This document shows, in pieces, positions 22,617-34,419 of a DNA stretch of 64,000 nt. The stretch is from Cristatella mucedo (Eukaryota; Bryozoa; Phylactolaemata; Cristatellidae). The DNA is taken from NCBI GenBank assembly GCA_009760855.2, contig WPIO01000020.1:4254001-4318000 (forward strand), written 5' to 3'. A program made the position numbers and the translations under genes. Numbering within the stretch: position 1 is the first letter of the stretch; every line of letters starts with the position of its first letter. The notes beneath the pieces were generated by a model. It worked only from the letters and a program-made list of their open reading frames with translations. It was not told where the DNA came from and did not search any database.

Positions 22617-22896
22617 AGCTGCAGAGGAAACGATAAAGCCAGCTTCACTTGAGTACGATTCGACCGTTTAAGTTGGCTTCTACTAGGCCAGACAATCAGG
22701 CTGCACCGCGAGTATGTTTGAGGCAGAGTCAGTGCTAGCGAAAGCCTAACTCGGTTAGCTGCAGAGGAACCGGTAAAGCCAGCTTCACTTGAATACGATT
22801 CGACCGTGTGAGTTGGCTACTACTAGGCCAGACGATCAGGCTGCACCGCGAGTATGTTTGAGGCAGAGTCGGCGCTAGCAAAAGCCTAACTCAGTT
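22617..22896. repeat. Tandem duplication, two units of 140 bp
   Basis: TAGCTGCAGAGGAA starts at 22616 and again at 22756. Both units contain AAAGCCAGCTTCACTTGA, TAGGCCAGAC and GCACCGCGAGTATGTTTGAG. Near-identical, so a fairly recent local duplication. Confidence 0.9.
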
Positions 22897-24797
22897 CATC
22901 GACTTATGGTAGGGTTTCGAACTTGCAGTGTGTATAAAGTCAAAAGAGGCAGTGCTTTTGGTGTTCTTTTGTTTTGGCAGGAGGGAGCATCGTAACTCCG
23001 TTCATCGTAGATCACGGAGTATCAGGAACTTTACATTTGACAGGACCCGACTGGGCGGCCAGTGGACCACGGAATGCCAATACCCCTAGAGGTCGATGCA
23101 ATGCCCCGCGATTACGAGCAACGAGCTTGACAGTGAAACCTTGGTTGCGAACTGTGAGCTTGGCCTCTGAATAATAACTGAGAGCCTATTATAGGATAGT
23201 CGCGATAAGACTATGCTTATGAGCAGTGCAATTTATGATTTATTATATGGCCAAGATTAATGTATGACTTAAGACCTGGCTTGTATATGAGACGTGGGCC
23301 TGACCGCAGTCACTCTCTTGGAGTAACTATGTGCCGGTCAGGGAGTCAGAGGTTGAGCTTGAGCTGATGGTTGCAAGTAGTAAACTAGTCTGTTGGTTTT
23401 TATCAGCCGTAACATACAGGTTGTTTGTTTTTTCTCGATGTTGGTAGCTCATCGTGCAGAATATCGAGCGCCGTGTCGTTATTCTGTAACCGGGTTCCAG
23501 GTGTCAGAGGCTAATTCCCGCCAAACCCCGCCATACTCCGGCCACGCTGCCGCTCGCCATGCCGCCGAGCTAGGGTAAGACGAGCGGCAGTCAGGTTACA
23601 CCTCTTTTTAACAATGCATGCGCCAACAACAACAGGTGAACTAAACAAGTCTACAGGGAGGATCCTATACATTATACACTATGGGAGCGCAAGATGACGC
23701 AGCAAGCGCGAACAAACGTGTTAGTTGGGGTCAGTCGGCTTCTGCAGTCCTGTCGTTGTACCGACTCCGAGTCCAACAGTACGAGCGTACGCCGTACAAA
23801 ACCCGGCTGGCTGAGTAACTGCTGGCTGGTTCGCGTCGACAACTACCACAGTCGTAAGCTTCCACCGAAAGACGCCAACACACGGGGGGTCACGAACACG
23901 CTATACGGGGAACGAGGAATAAAAACAAGTCAACAACGAGCGAGCTATCCAGCTCCACTCGGGCCTTGGGTACTAGTTCCCTTGCGTGCGTGGCAGCATC
24001 GCCGGAGCACGCCTGCACGAATCCAGGCGCATAACTCGGCGAGACCGGGAGCCTCCAACACCACGACTTACTTGGCCAACTTTCCGTACCCAAGAGCCCC
24101 GGTGACCTCTCGTCACCATACATCCGGCAATGCATAGGTCTGACCCCGGCCTAGCCGGTGACCCTAACCCTCACTATAGCCGTCCGGTCCCAGCCAACCG
24201 AACCCAGCCTGGGTACAATTCTATGCATATTGGGAGCTTCTGGTATATACATATCACAGGCGTTGAGCCACTGCCGGAACTACTGGGGGTTGCATGATCA
24301 TAACGACGCGAGCCATCAGCAGCTGTAACCGACTACGTCCCTATATTGTGACTTCACCGTTTGTCCGCGTGAACTCGATAAGTGATAGCGAAGCTTACTG
24401 AGTTGTAACGTCGATTGGTTTAACTGAGTCTTTTGTAACCATCGGCTGTTATCGTGAAAGAGGGTACGCCCCTAGTCTCGGTTACAGAGGGTTGCTAGAA
24501 AAAGCATTCTTAAAAGCGAGGTCTACCAACTCTGGGGTGGCACTTGGCTTGCCCATAACTATCAGGTTTGCCGTATATATTTGTTAACTTACTAGAAGTT
24601 AGTGGCCATACGGGTGCGAGTGTCATGGATTCAGGCAGAACGGGAAGTCATGTGTTGTGCTGGGCTCTTAGCATCGAATGATATTTAACGTGTCGTAGGC
24701 ACAGAAATAACAAGCCACGATTGAATACAGCGATGGAAGGTCTGGATTAAAATGGAGGCTGATTTTTAAAAGGTTGGGCATGACTGAACCCTTAAGG
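22897..24797. other. Unassigned stretch, possibly LTR remains
   Basis: No recognised coding domain. An open frame at 23.69-24.14 kb (147 codons) has no identifiable motif. A perfect 10 bp inverted repeat, CTGCCGCTCG at 23547 and CGAGCGGCAG at 23581, lies in a GC-rich patch. AATAAA at about 23.92 kb hints at LTR material following the Gypsy relic, but no matching partner was found. Confidence 0.3.
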
Positions 24798-25440
24798 AAT
24801 AATAATAGTAATACTTTGATATAGCGCGCTCAGAGAACTCAAATCTCTTTCTAGGCACATTACATTTGCTGCAAAAAATGTACCGCATACTTTAAGGGTC
24901 ATCGACATAAACATGTCACTGATATCTCACTACTCAAGTAGGACCCCAGTTTAGCTATGTGCAGGGTTGCCTAAGTGTTTCAAGAAGCTCCCCAAAAGGG
25001 ATCTGGTGATCAGTTGTGTCAAATGCTGCTGGGAGATAACATATAAGTAGAAACACATTCGTATTCCCTTAGAGAAACGAATTTCCTGTAGGCACTTTAC
25101 TGATGCTGTATAGGAAGCATGACCAAATGATTGGTTATAACATTCCCCAAACAGCAGGACCAGTGTAAGCAGGCGTATGCACACGAAGGACGAAACACAA
25201 TGACCCACTAAATCATGTAACAAACAGATGTTCTAAGATTTTAATGACGTAATATCAAGTGACGTTGTGATATGCTTTGGCAGTGAGTTCCACGCTTTGG
25301 AGCATTCGAACTAAAAGCACGGTCTCCCAACAGTTTTAAGGTTCGTACGAGGTATAGCTAAACAATTTTGAGTCAGACTTTCGGGTTGAATGATTCGTCA
25401 CCTCGTGGAAGAGTGATAGATAGGCTGGAGCCAGAAAATT
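24798..25440 (-). mobile_element. L2-like LINE 3' part (family 1)
   Basis: Minus-strand 3' end with AATAATAATAG, then GAGAACTCAAATCTCTTTCT and CATTTGCTGCAAAA, and at 25.25-25.44 kb the reverse-transcriptase C-terminus region (complement of GGCTCCAGCCTATC and CCTCGTACGAACCTTAAA). Highly diverged. Confidence 0.6.
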
Positions 25441-25974
25441 AGGGGACTTAAAAGGTACCCTTTTTTTATTGTGTATGCCCTTCCCCCTCCGACGTATAAA
25501 CCTCTCCCCCAAAATTGTGTAGCCAATTTGTTGGAGAAAAAAGTATTTGATAGTTGAATGAACTGAAGTAAGTCAAGACTTATAATAATCCCACATTTCA
25601 CTATACTATGAATCAGAAATGGTTATGATACCCTTTCCATCTTCCTCGTTCCTATTATAGGCTTGAAATTTGGTGGGAACTCCCGTCATCATTTTTTGGT
25701 GGAAACTCCCGTTATCATCATTGTCGCCGTTCGTCGGTACTGTCTTCTTAGAATGCCGTCAGGTAGCCTATGGGGTCAGCTATTGATGTTAGCTGCTATG
25801 CCGCGGATGTGTAGTGTCTAGTTTGTATCGTTTGTAGATAGGTTCGTTCATTGCTGCCCTGTACATTGCAGCCACTTGTGTGGCTGCTGGAATCTTGTGA
25901 CCTTAAGGTCAAAGGTGCGTGTAGTTCGAGTGTATGCCGGCTCCTCTGATGAGCCTGTAATGTGGCATGAACAC
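25441..25974. other. Unassigned stretch
   Basis: AT-rich and CT-rich patches without a recognisable gene or repeat. Confidence 0.25.
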
Positions 25975-26209
25975 ATGCCGGTAACCCGCTGGTGGCCAGA
26001 TGGTGGATTCACCATCAGGGTCGGCCGGTGCACAGTTGTGGTCCTCGATTAATCATCGGGGTCAACCGTCGGACTGAAGGAGTCGAGGAGTAGGGAGTCG
26101 AGTGGGAGAAGGAGGCGAAGGGACCGTGCGTCCTACGGCTCCGTGCCTTGTGCAATAAACTGCTGGCGTTGTTCATCGGCTGGCTCTCTGATGTGCGAAC
26201 CAAACTACA
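25975..26209 (+). repeat. LTR-like repeat (family D)
   Basis: Inverted homologue of 34.42-34.69 kb. Shared blocks: AACCCGCTGGTG, AGATGGTGGATTCA, GGCTCCGTG, AATAAACTG(C/T)TGGCGTTGT, CATCGGCT and TGTGCGAACC. It ends AACTACA. The AATAAA and the ...CA end fit the 3' part of an LTR. Internal order differs slightly between the two copies. Confidence 0.5.
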
Positions 26210-26234
26210 CGTTGAAAATACCAAATTGTGTCCG

Positions 26235-27045
26235 TATTCTCAAGGCCGTGCCTCGAAGGTTCAAAAAGTGGTAGCATCACTTAGCAGTTTCTGTGAAGTT
26301 AGTTGCTCCACTGTCCCAGCAATTTTCTTGGCTCCCTGCTGGATCATCTTGGTTGGCTCTGCTATTTCATTTTCTCTTTGTTCAATTACCCAAGTGCTAA
26401 CATCATTCTTCACCTCTTGCCAATTTACAGATTTTCCTCGACATGCCTGTTTTGCCTAGGGCCATTTTTTCCGAGCCTCTTCCACCTTCCACCTTTTGAT
26501 TGCTCTGCGGTCTGGTACAGGTCCAAGTATTCTCCGAGCTGCATGATTGCCATTCTCCTTTGTATACTGAATTGATTTCAACCTAAGCGTCAGCAGAATA
26601 GGCTCGCTTCTGATTCCCGGTTTTCGGTTACCAAATTGATCCTGGTCAATGTGGCCGCCGTTGTCGCTGCCGACGTCGTCGCCACCTCTACCGCCGCCAC
26701 GCCTCAACTCTCAAAATGACGTCCGTCGTCGTGGCAAACTCCGTCGTCGTTTTTGCGCGTCCTTCATCGTTTTGGCCGGATCCGTCGCCTCCGTACTTCA
26801 TGTCATCTGTGTGCCGTCATCGAACTCAATCACGCCATCGCATTCATTCTCAACTGTTAGGACTTTCCGAGTCCGCGGAATGCTGAAGTTGTGTTGATAA
26901 ACAAGCCCATCGAGCACATTTTGGCGACCAGTTAATCTATGTATAGCAAAAACGTAGCCTCCTCCCGTGTATGAGCCCCTCTCCATTACCTGACCCCAAA
27001 TTTCGAAAAAACGGGAGTCTCTTACACGGTAAAATACGGTCAGGA
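26235..27045 (-). mobile_element. pogo-like DNA transposon relic
   Basis: The minus strand starts with ACCGTATTTTACCGTGTAAG, a terminal repeat type seen in pogo/Tigger elements, followed within about 300 bases by a transposase N-terminus: TLRLKSIQYTKENGNHAARR, DRRAIKRWKVEEARKKW, then one in-frame TAG, then ACRGKSVNWQEVKNDVSTWV. This is the helix-turn-helix DNA-binding part of the family. The DDE domain and the other end are missing, so it cannot move itself. Confidence 0.6.
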
Positions 27046-28261
27046 TCGATGCTTGATGTCGATACTCTGCTTGATTGGGAGCCAGTACAGATCGGCGAGA
27101 AGTTGTGTGACGTGGCAACGGTGACGTGATCTAGGAGAAGTCACTTTGGTTCTCAGAATCTAGGTTCAGCTTTTGAATAAGTGCCCTGTTTACAGCCGTT
27201 TTCAGAAAGCCGTCTACTTCACTGGTAACTAGAGAAGTTTACAATATTTGTTATTGTGGGCAGTAATAGGTCGATGGAGAGCTGGTTGAACGGAGTCTTA
27301 AAAGACTAATTGTCTTTTTAGCTTGGGTGAAACTGTTAAAGCTGTGAGCTCAACCGAGACTGGGGTGAAGGGGAGAGAGCAGGGGAGCTGGGAGATGAGA
27401 GGTTGCAGGCCGGCTTGGAGGAGATGAGGTCAGTAATCCGTTCGATCTTACGACTTGGACGGTACTGTGCTGGTATTCCGGGACAACGCCGCTAGTCATT
27501 AGGAAGGTCTTTTAACGCATGCAAACGCGAGCATAATAATAATAAAAATACATTTTATATCATCAAAGAACTGAATCTCTTTCCAGGCACTTTACAGATG
27601 TAAAGAGAACATTTCCAAATTAGTGGTCGTAACGTCCGCAAGCATTTTTGCATACCTTGTAGCCTTGCTTTACCTAGGGTTTCCGCAATAGCATTATTTA
27701 TTTCCTCTTGTCATTTTGGGCGCACTTGGATTTGTTGTAAAGACGATTGATCAAACGGTCGTTCCTCTGGTGCCAGCCCTGCAAAAGTCCACGGCTAGTG
27801 CTGGCCTCACCGAGACAACGAGGTTTTGAGAGGGGAAATAACGTACCTATCTTTGCGGTAACATGAATTGAGAAGGGAAATAAAGTTAGATTAATTTATA
27901 CTGTACGGGTTGACCTTCGCCTGCCTGGCAGGCTGATTCCGGGTGCAACTTCGAGCTCAAATGGGATGCAGTCTTTTAAATCTCACACGCAGAGACCCCT
28001 AGCGGCGTTCCTTTGGTTCAGACTCTTCTGAATGGCGATTACGGACTCTCGTCGAGGAGAGGGTAAAACCGTGTATTTTTTAGACGAGCCGTCGAGTCGG
28101 AGCTCCTTCAGCGTCAGGTCGGGTGGAATCTTCTTCCGGAGCCTGCGATTCATTTTCGTGAGAAGCTTGGCGCGCGGGCTTGCGAGCTTGCGGGCCGACG
28201 AGGTCTGGACGCGTAGCTGCACCGCCTGCCTTTGCATGGGCTGCCGGGCCAAGAGGGGCGC
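27046..28261. other. Mostly unassigned stretch
   Basis: Holds one LINE tail (27.54 kb). A basic 89-codon minus-strand frame at 27.98-28.25 kb lies against the LTR at 28.26 kb and could be the start of its internal region; no domain was recognised. Confidence 0.3.
27535..27610 (-). repeat. L2-like LINE 3' tail
   Basis: ATAATAATAA run, then AAAGAACTGAATCTCTTTCC and GGCACTTTACA: the complement of the family 1 LINE tail. Only the last 70 bases are present. Confidence 0.6.
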
Positions 28262-29489
28262 TGTGACGCCGAAGGCTCGGCGGAGGAGGCGTTAGCTGCC
28301 GCTTACCGAGCAGCGCAATCTACTGCCGAAAGCCGTTCGGTGCGCGCCGGCGCGCGATAAAAGGTGGCCACGCGAGCGCTTGCGGCGCCAACCGTTTTAC
28401 CGTCGCTAAGGGGTCTTGAGCTCGTGGCGTGAATTGGAAAGAGATTCGCGCACGAATATTATTGGGTTTCACTGAACTTTATCCGCAAGCGCACAATGTC
28501 GCTGCCCGCCTAGTTTAGTTGTGTCCTCATACTCCTCGAAGGCTCTCGACGAAACTAGCACTCTTACGGGGGAAATGCGTCCCCGCTTTTAGGCTACCTA
28601 CGTATACACTGGGGAACGGCCCAAATAGACGGAGGGGCCCGAACAAACGGAAATTAGACACCGATTGGAGGACTGGGATTCCGCCTCCGCCTTCGCAAAT
28701 GCAAGAATACCTCCGCCTTCGCAAAGGCAGGAATACCTCCGACCCTAACTCCTGACCGGATAACTAGGGCCCAGCTCCCACCTATAGAAGACAGGTAAAA
28801 TGAGGGCCGTTTCGCACAATCCTTCCTTTTCCTTCACCGGGCGCTACTCCGGTTTACAGCGACAAATCTGTGCGCAGAGTCCACGCGCGCGTCCACACAA
28901 ACGCGAATGCACGTGAGCTGCTGGAGCTATACTACCGAATTCGGTGGCGTCCACCGAATTCTTCTGGCGCCGGCTCGCTCTCGTCTCACGGCCGCCGATA
29001 GCTGGCGTGAACAGTCTGTCCACCACCATCGTTCTAAGAGAAAACGAGTCTCGTAACTGTCGGTGACGGCGTCGAAGACGAAGACCGAGCCCCGGACGAG
29101 CATTGCCCTATTCTCAAAAAGGGTAGCCAGAAGGATAGGGCTGACAGGCCAGCCGCCATCAATCGGCCTACTGGTCCTACGACGAGCGCTGCTGCGTAGC
29201 TCGCGGCTGGAGAACGTGGGCGCTTTTCAGCAGCCTCCCTCGTTCTCACGGAATACCGACCGGCAGCTCTCGGGCGACTGGCGGCGGCAGCGACTTTGGG
29301 CGAGCGTTGCCCTATTCTAATATTTGCTAGCCGGTAGTTCAGGGTCGACAGTCCGCCAGCCGATATAAATCGACCCGCGATCCTACTACGACGGCTGCGG
29401 CCTCTTGCTTATTGCTCTAGGAGAGAGGTGCGTTCCGCTACGCCGTACTTGTGCGCCCTAAAATTGAGCCAGACTGACGCCGGGCTACA
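28262..29489 (-). repeat. Long LTR (family B), partner of 59.1-60.5 kb
   Basis: Begins TGTGACGCCGAAGG and ends GGGCTACA. It shares with 59099-60484 the blocks CGCCGAAGGCTCGGCGG, GGCGTGAATTGGAA, ACTGAACTTTAT and GCAAGCGCACAA, and the later ACAGGCCAGCC. TTTAT on this strand supplies a minus-strand polyadenylation signal. The four bases on each side do not match, so unlike the other copy it may not be a simple solo LTR. Confidence 0.55.
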
Positions 29490-29864
29490 ATCCTAATACT
29501 TTCGTCTATTTCCCTGTAGCACAGTAGTGCTGAGTCGGTCTCTTGGCCGAAGGATTTTGGAAATTCTCCCATCGAGAAATCGCTATAACAAACTATCCGG
29601 TCAAATCGGCTCTATCGGCTGCGATTCAACCGCTACGACCTCGGCTGCTAATCGCGACTCGTCGCCCCAGAGTTTTCGTATTGAGCGATATCTTTCCACG
29701 ATTCCGCGGCCTAGGCTTGACCGCGTTGAGCCAGTGGAGTGTTTATTGAGACCGCGGAATCCGCGCCCGACTAAGAGGAGCGACCCCTTCTTGCACTTGG
29801 TGAGTGCACCCCGAGACACTCGTCGGACGGCGCACCTCGGGATCGCGGACTCAATGTGCCTCTT
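29490..29864. other. Unassigned, with a 10 bp inverted repeat
   Basis: GATTCCGCGG at 29700 pairs perfectly with CCGCGGAATC at 29752. Otherwise nothing recognised. Confidence 0.35.
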
Positions 29865-30060
29865 GCGTTGTGTCTCCGTCTGTACGTCCACAAAGCCACA
29901 AAGGCTATGCGTACGTTACGTTAAGCAGGAGAGTTTTGTATTTCGCACTCACCGCCTAAGCGGCTTTTGGTACCCATCCGGTAGCCAATGGACTTCATCT
30001 CTCGCCGCAAAGAGAAACTGGGAAGCATATCTGAGTCAGGAAGGCAGTTCAGTTAATGTA
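29865..30060 (-). mobile_element. LINE family 2, 3' tail copy
   Basis: TCTCCGTCTGTACGTCCACA through GCCTAAGCGGCTTTTGGTAC to TCATCTCTCGCCGCAAAGAG: the last about 190 bases of LINE family 2. It is followed by TAATGTAATGTAATGTATCT, the short repeat at the 3' end of the next copy. Confidence 0.7.
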
Positions 30061-30472
30061 ATGTAATGTATCTCCGTCTGTAACTCCACAAAGCCATAAA
30101 GACTATGTAGCTGTTACGCTGGAGAGTTTTGTATAGCGAACTCACAGCCTAAGCGGCTTTTGGTACGCATTCGGTAGCCAACCGACTTCGTCTCACGTAA
30201 CAAAGAGAAAGTGGGAAGCATAGCAGAGTCAGAAGAGCAGTTGAGGTAGTGAGTGGCATGGAAGTAGCAGCTCAGGACCGCTGAACAGGATGAGCCAGAG
30301 TCGGCAGCAGGAGAGTAGTTATCGTTGAGTAAGAATCGTGGAAGCGAGTTCCACAGTCTAGGACCTGCAGAACTAAGCTCCTTTCGCCAACGGTCTTTAA
30401 GCGGAGGAGTGGAACAGCTAATTTATTGTCCACACAGGACCTGAGGGCGAGAAGAGGCTGTAACTGGTGCAG
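30061..30472 (-). mobile_element. LINE family 2, 3' end
   Basis: Second copy in tandem. It extends further into the coding end; the minus strand encodes TVGERSLVLQVLDCGTRFH, LRSCVDNKLAVP and LPLHQLQPL. Closely like 43.31-43.80 kb. Confidence 0.7.
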
Positions 30473-31560
30473 CGGTAGTGAGCAGCATGGAAGTGTAACC
30501 GCGAAAAGAAGCTCGTCCCCCGGTTCTCTACCGGTGGACTGTGTGATGCAGCGCTGCAGTGCGGTTAAAACACAGGGGGCCACAACTGGGTGCCAAAAGC
30601 AACAGTTTATTGTGGGCCTGTTAGTCGAGGTTACGCGCCGGCGCAAGCGCTTTACGCGAACCGGACCGAACTCCCGAAGCCCGAGTATAACCAACTACCC
30701 TCTGCGTTTACGCGGCCCGTACCGGACCGACGGAGTTAACAGTGCGAACTCCCGAAGCCCGCGTATAATAAACTATCCTCTGCTCGCGTTGCTAGCGATT
30801 GTCCCTACCCCGAAGGCGGGCCGCTACAGCACCCCAAAATAAGAGCAGCTCACTGAGTAGCCGGCAGAACACAACTGCGCAGTCTAAGTTGCACTTAGCT
30901 GTCCATCGCCGTAGGTTCGTCTCTCGTGCTCTCGAAGCGCAGTCTCGCATCGACTACCGAAGCTGCAGCCGTGCTCTCGAAGCGTAGTCTCTGATCGACT
31001 ACCCAAGCTGCAGCCCCGAGCTCTGTCAGTCGTCTCATTATATTCTCTCTCCTCCAAGCTCCTGACCTCGCGCGTAGCTGCCATTTCTACTTCAGCATAT
31101 TAGTCGGTGCACATCCTTACCGCATCGTCTGCACCAGGCTTCATTCCAACTTTAGCAGGTAGACCAGGAGCCGGGCCTGTACTAGGTGTCCTAGTCGAAC
31201 CCGCTAAGACAAGCACATTAGTCGCTCCATCTTCTAACCACATCGCCTGCATAAAGCTCCATTCTAACCTGAGCTAGGTGGATCAGTAGCTGGGTCTGTA
31301 CTAGGCGCCCTAGTCGACCCCGCTAAGGCAAGGGCTCCCATCGCGGTTAAGCTGAGAGCTGCACCAGTGCAGAAGCAGCGGCCCGGGATAGCTGGAAAGG
31401 GCATGCTACAGTCGGCAGCAAGAGAGTAGATGACGTTGCCTAAAAACTGTGGAAGTGAGTTCCTCAGTCTAGGACCTGCAGAGTAAAAGCCAGCTCTGTC
31501 ACCAACGCTCTTTAAGAAATTGAACGGAATAGTCAACTTATTGGAGAGTTCTTCGCTTCA
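30473..31560 (-). mobile_element. LINE family 2 fragment split by an LTR
   Basis: LINE sequence GTAGTGAGCAGCATGGAAG up to 30493 resumes at 31372 with GAAGCAGC and runs through TCGGCAGCAAGAGAGTAG and CTAGGACCTGCAGAG to 31.56 kb. The same order is found uninterrupted in the other copies. GAAG is present on both sides of the insertion. Confidence 0.65.
30494..31371 (-). repeat. Solo LTR (family C) with GAAG target duplication
   Basis: 878 bp, starts TGTAACCGCG and ends CCAGTGCA, flanked by GAAG on both sides inside a LINE. A second copy lies at 60765-61701. Shared blocks: GAAGCTCGTCCCCCGG, CAACAGTTTATTG, CCGAAGGCGG, AGTTGCACTTAGCTG and GTCAGTCGTCTC. AATAAACTGTTG on the minus strand is the likely polyadenylation signal. 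No internal region, so it looks like the product of LTR-LTR recombination. Confidence 0.75.
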
Positions 31561-32451
31561 GGTGGGCCGCGGTCGCTTCTTCTCGCAGTGTTAATGACAG
31601 GGCGCCTGGAAGTCACTCACCCTCTGAGGCGACGTTTCATTTCCACCAAGCATCAAACTCCTCGCACAACACCCGCGTGCTACTCCCCCCACCCCACACT
31701 GACCGCCACCTCAGGTCGCCGGCGACGTTACTGCGGGTCACGCGACCCACATCGTTGAGCTCGCCGCCCATTTTCAGCCGGGCCGTCGGCCGTTTCGCCA
31801 GCTCCGTCCTTTTCTTCTCTCTGCTTCTTTGGCCGGAGCTGCCGGCTAAATGCTATCGATTGCCATCAACGATGCGTCTCCGAACAGCGTTTCGTGCCGA
31901 GCCGGTGCATCGCTTCTTCCCGAAAGCTGCGCTTGGCGCCAGCTCACCGCGAAAGGTAGGAGGCTGAAGCTCCGCCTTCAGGCGCGCGAGCGTTCCCCGT
32001 CGGTTTCCCTTGGGTGTGCCGTTTTTTTCAAGAGGCTGCAATCTACACGTACGGAAGCCATTCTTATGAAGCACGTGAACACCTATCGGCTTCTGTTGTG
32101 TTTGTAGGTATAGAGAACACAGCACTCAATGCAATGTGCTCCTAAATGACTTTTAAGACTCACGCTAGTCTGCAACACGTATATTAAGCTGGTCTGGGCG
32201 TAGGAATGTGGTGTAATCTGCGGGCCCGGAGGTGTAATCTCCGGACAGGTGCCGATTCGCTATATAAAGTAGTTAACAAGATAAAACACATCTAGCGTAA
32301 TCATTACACAAACACGACAAATTTCCTTCTAAATCGGCGCCAACCAGGAACCAATTTCCCTCAAATTTGGGCTAGTACGTTGCCGAAACTTACGAGGGGA
32401 GGTGTGGGTGTGTGATAGCCGGTGATTTAACGAGTTAAGCTGACCACTGAA
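31561..32451. other. Unassigned GC-rich then AT-rich stretch
   Basis: Short open frames at 31.68-32.1 kb on both strands have no recognisable domain. No repeat partner seen in this window. Confidence 0.3.
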
Positions 32452-32512
32452 AAGGTGCTCTGTAGATAGAGATTCAGTTCTCTCAGGGCGCTGTACAAAT
32501 GAGTTATACATT
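32452..32512 (+). repeat. LINE or SINE B-type 3' tail
   Basis: GAAAAGGTGCTCTGTAGATA, GAGATTCAGTTCTCTC, GGGCGCTGTACAAATGA: the shared tail of LINE family 1 and SINE B. No body is attached. Confidence 0.5.
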
Positions 32513-32739
32513 CATATTTAAAAGGAACATTTAAAATAACTGCAGGAGTTAAATTAAGTGTTAAAATGAAGCACTGATTTTGAGCCACGCCGCTCAAGGT
32601 CGAGGTTAATCCCCCTTCGAAAATCCTTTGAACGCCCTAGTTTGGCCCAGGAGCTTAGGGTCGACGAGCAGGATAAGCAGAGAAGCAGAGATGAAGATGG
32701 TACCCGCATTCGGGTTGTAGTATGACACGACGGCTGTAT

Positions 32740-32835
32740 GTATTGATAATAATATTAATGCATTTGATAATGCACCCTCAGAGAACTGACATCTCTCTCT
32801 GGGCACTTCACATTTACTGCAAAGGAAGCACGATA
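32740..32835 (-). repeat. L2-like LINE 3' tail
   Basis: AATAATATTAATGCATTTGA, CAGAGAACTGACATCTCTCT and GGCACTTCACATTTACTGCA: the inverted tail of LINE family 1. It abuts a plus-strand copy, so the two lie back to back. Confidence 0.6.
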
Positions 32836-33600
32836 ACATTGCTAAAATTCAGGCTTGTTTAGATAAGGATACCAAGTCCAAGTTGGTCCATGCATTCGTG
32901 ACATCCCGTCTCGACTTCTGCAACTCACTGCTTACTGGCCTACTGGCATGTGCGATCAGGCGATTGCAGCTGGTGCAAACCTCCGCAGCAAGGCTTATCT
33001 GCCGTGAGCGTTGCAGCTGCCACATCACACCACTTCTCGCCGACCTGCCTGCACTGGCTACCAGTCAAGCAACGGATTGACTTCAAGGTTTTGTCGCTCA
33101 CTTTTAGGTCACTTCATTGTTTGGCTCCACCCTACCTATCAGATCTACTCCCCCACCAGGTTAAGCATCGTACCACCTGCTTTTCGGAATCTAACAGTCT
33201 ACCAATACCTCATACAAACCTTAAATCCTTTGGAGACCGTGCATTTAGTGCGTATGCTCCCGACGCCTGGAACTCCCTCCCGACTTGAGTCCGAACATCC
33301 CCCGACTTGACCACATTTAAAAAGAACTTAAAAACACCTATTTAGGACAGCATTTAGTGGGTCCCTTTGATTCATCCTTCACGTGCTTATGCGTGCTGAC
33401 ACTGTGCATGCTGCCACTAACCACATTTGCATGCTGACCCTGTGCATATCACCCTTAACCATGTTATGTTGTTTGTTTATCAAGCATGATATTACTTACA
33501 ATTCAATTGCATTTCCTTTTGCAGCAAATGTAAAGCACCTAGAAAGAGATTGAGTTCTCTGAGGGCGCTTTATCAAGTACATCAATAATAATAATAATTA
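32836..33600 (+). mobile_element. 5'-truncated L2-like LINE (family 1)
   Basis: Begins ATAACATTGCTAAAATTCAG at the same internal position as 40.20 kb, encodes KLVHAFVTSRLDFCNSLLTG and RLQLVQTSAARLICRE, and ends with the family 3' UTR, GGGCGCTTTATCAAG and an AATAAT run. A CCTGCCTGCACTGGC duplication of four bases and a TGA for Cys in PT(C)VRTSP break the frame. Relatively young. Confidence 0.85.
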
Positions 33601-33697
33601 TAATTTACCATTATTATTAACTCGATCGAGTCACAACCCAGCGCCGACAATGCACTCGAGCCCCTGCGGCACACGAGAACCACCTGGATAGAGATAA

Positions 33698-33703
33698 GCT
33701 CTC

Positions 33704-33739
<36 letters not shown>

Positions 33740-33758
33740 CCTCCCTCTCTCTCTCTCT

Positions 33759-33809
<51 letters not shown>

Positions 33810-34085
33810 CCTCACTCTCTCTCTCCCACTCTCTCTCTCCCTCTCTCTCTCTCCCTCTCTTTCCCTCCCTCCCTCACTCTCTCTCTCTCTCCCTCCCTCT
33901 CCCCTCTCTCTTTCTCTCTCTCTCTCTCTCTCACCCTCCCTCTCTCTCTCCCTCTCTCTCCCTCCCTCTCTCTCTCTCCCCCTCTCGCTCTCCCTCTCTC
34001 TCTCACTTCCTCCTTCTCTCCCTCTCCCTCTCTCCTTCACTGTCTCTCTCTCCTCTCTGTCTCTCACCCTCCCCTCTTTCCTCTC
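33698..34085. repeat. CT-rich microsatellite
   Basis: About 390 bases of CT repeats with CCCT interruptions. All long reading frames here are products of the repeat. Confidence 0.95.
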
Positions 34086-34419
34086 TTGTCTCTCTCTTTT
34101 TCGGTCGCCATGCAAAGCATAAATACTGTGGCGTGGGTTTCGTCGGCTTGCTGCCTGCTGGGTGTTTTGGTGGTGCGGGGGGGGGGGATCGGCTCTCCTC
34201 TGTGGTTTATCTGCTGGGTGTACCAGAGTAGCTTGGCGCGCGTGCTGTTAGCTGCACGACCTTGGCGTGGCTATCAGTCGCGACGAATCCGTAGGACAGC
34301 GCGGCAATGGGGAAGTATATACGAAGAAATAGGCAGGGGGCACAGCCCCTGGTGCTGTCTCGCTGTGAGCCGTCTCGAAGGGGAGAGCTTGCTGTGTCGC
34401 TCTGAAAATAAAGTGGGTT

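Noticed and set aside
23694-24137. 147-codon plus-strand frame
   Set aside because: No motif, low hydrophobic content and no repeat partner; the opposite strand is also partly open. Not enough to call a gene.
33582-34115. 177-codon Arg/Glu-rich minus-strand frame
   Set aside because: It is the translation of a CT/GA microsatellite; no stops arise because the repeat lacks them.
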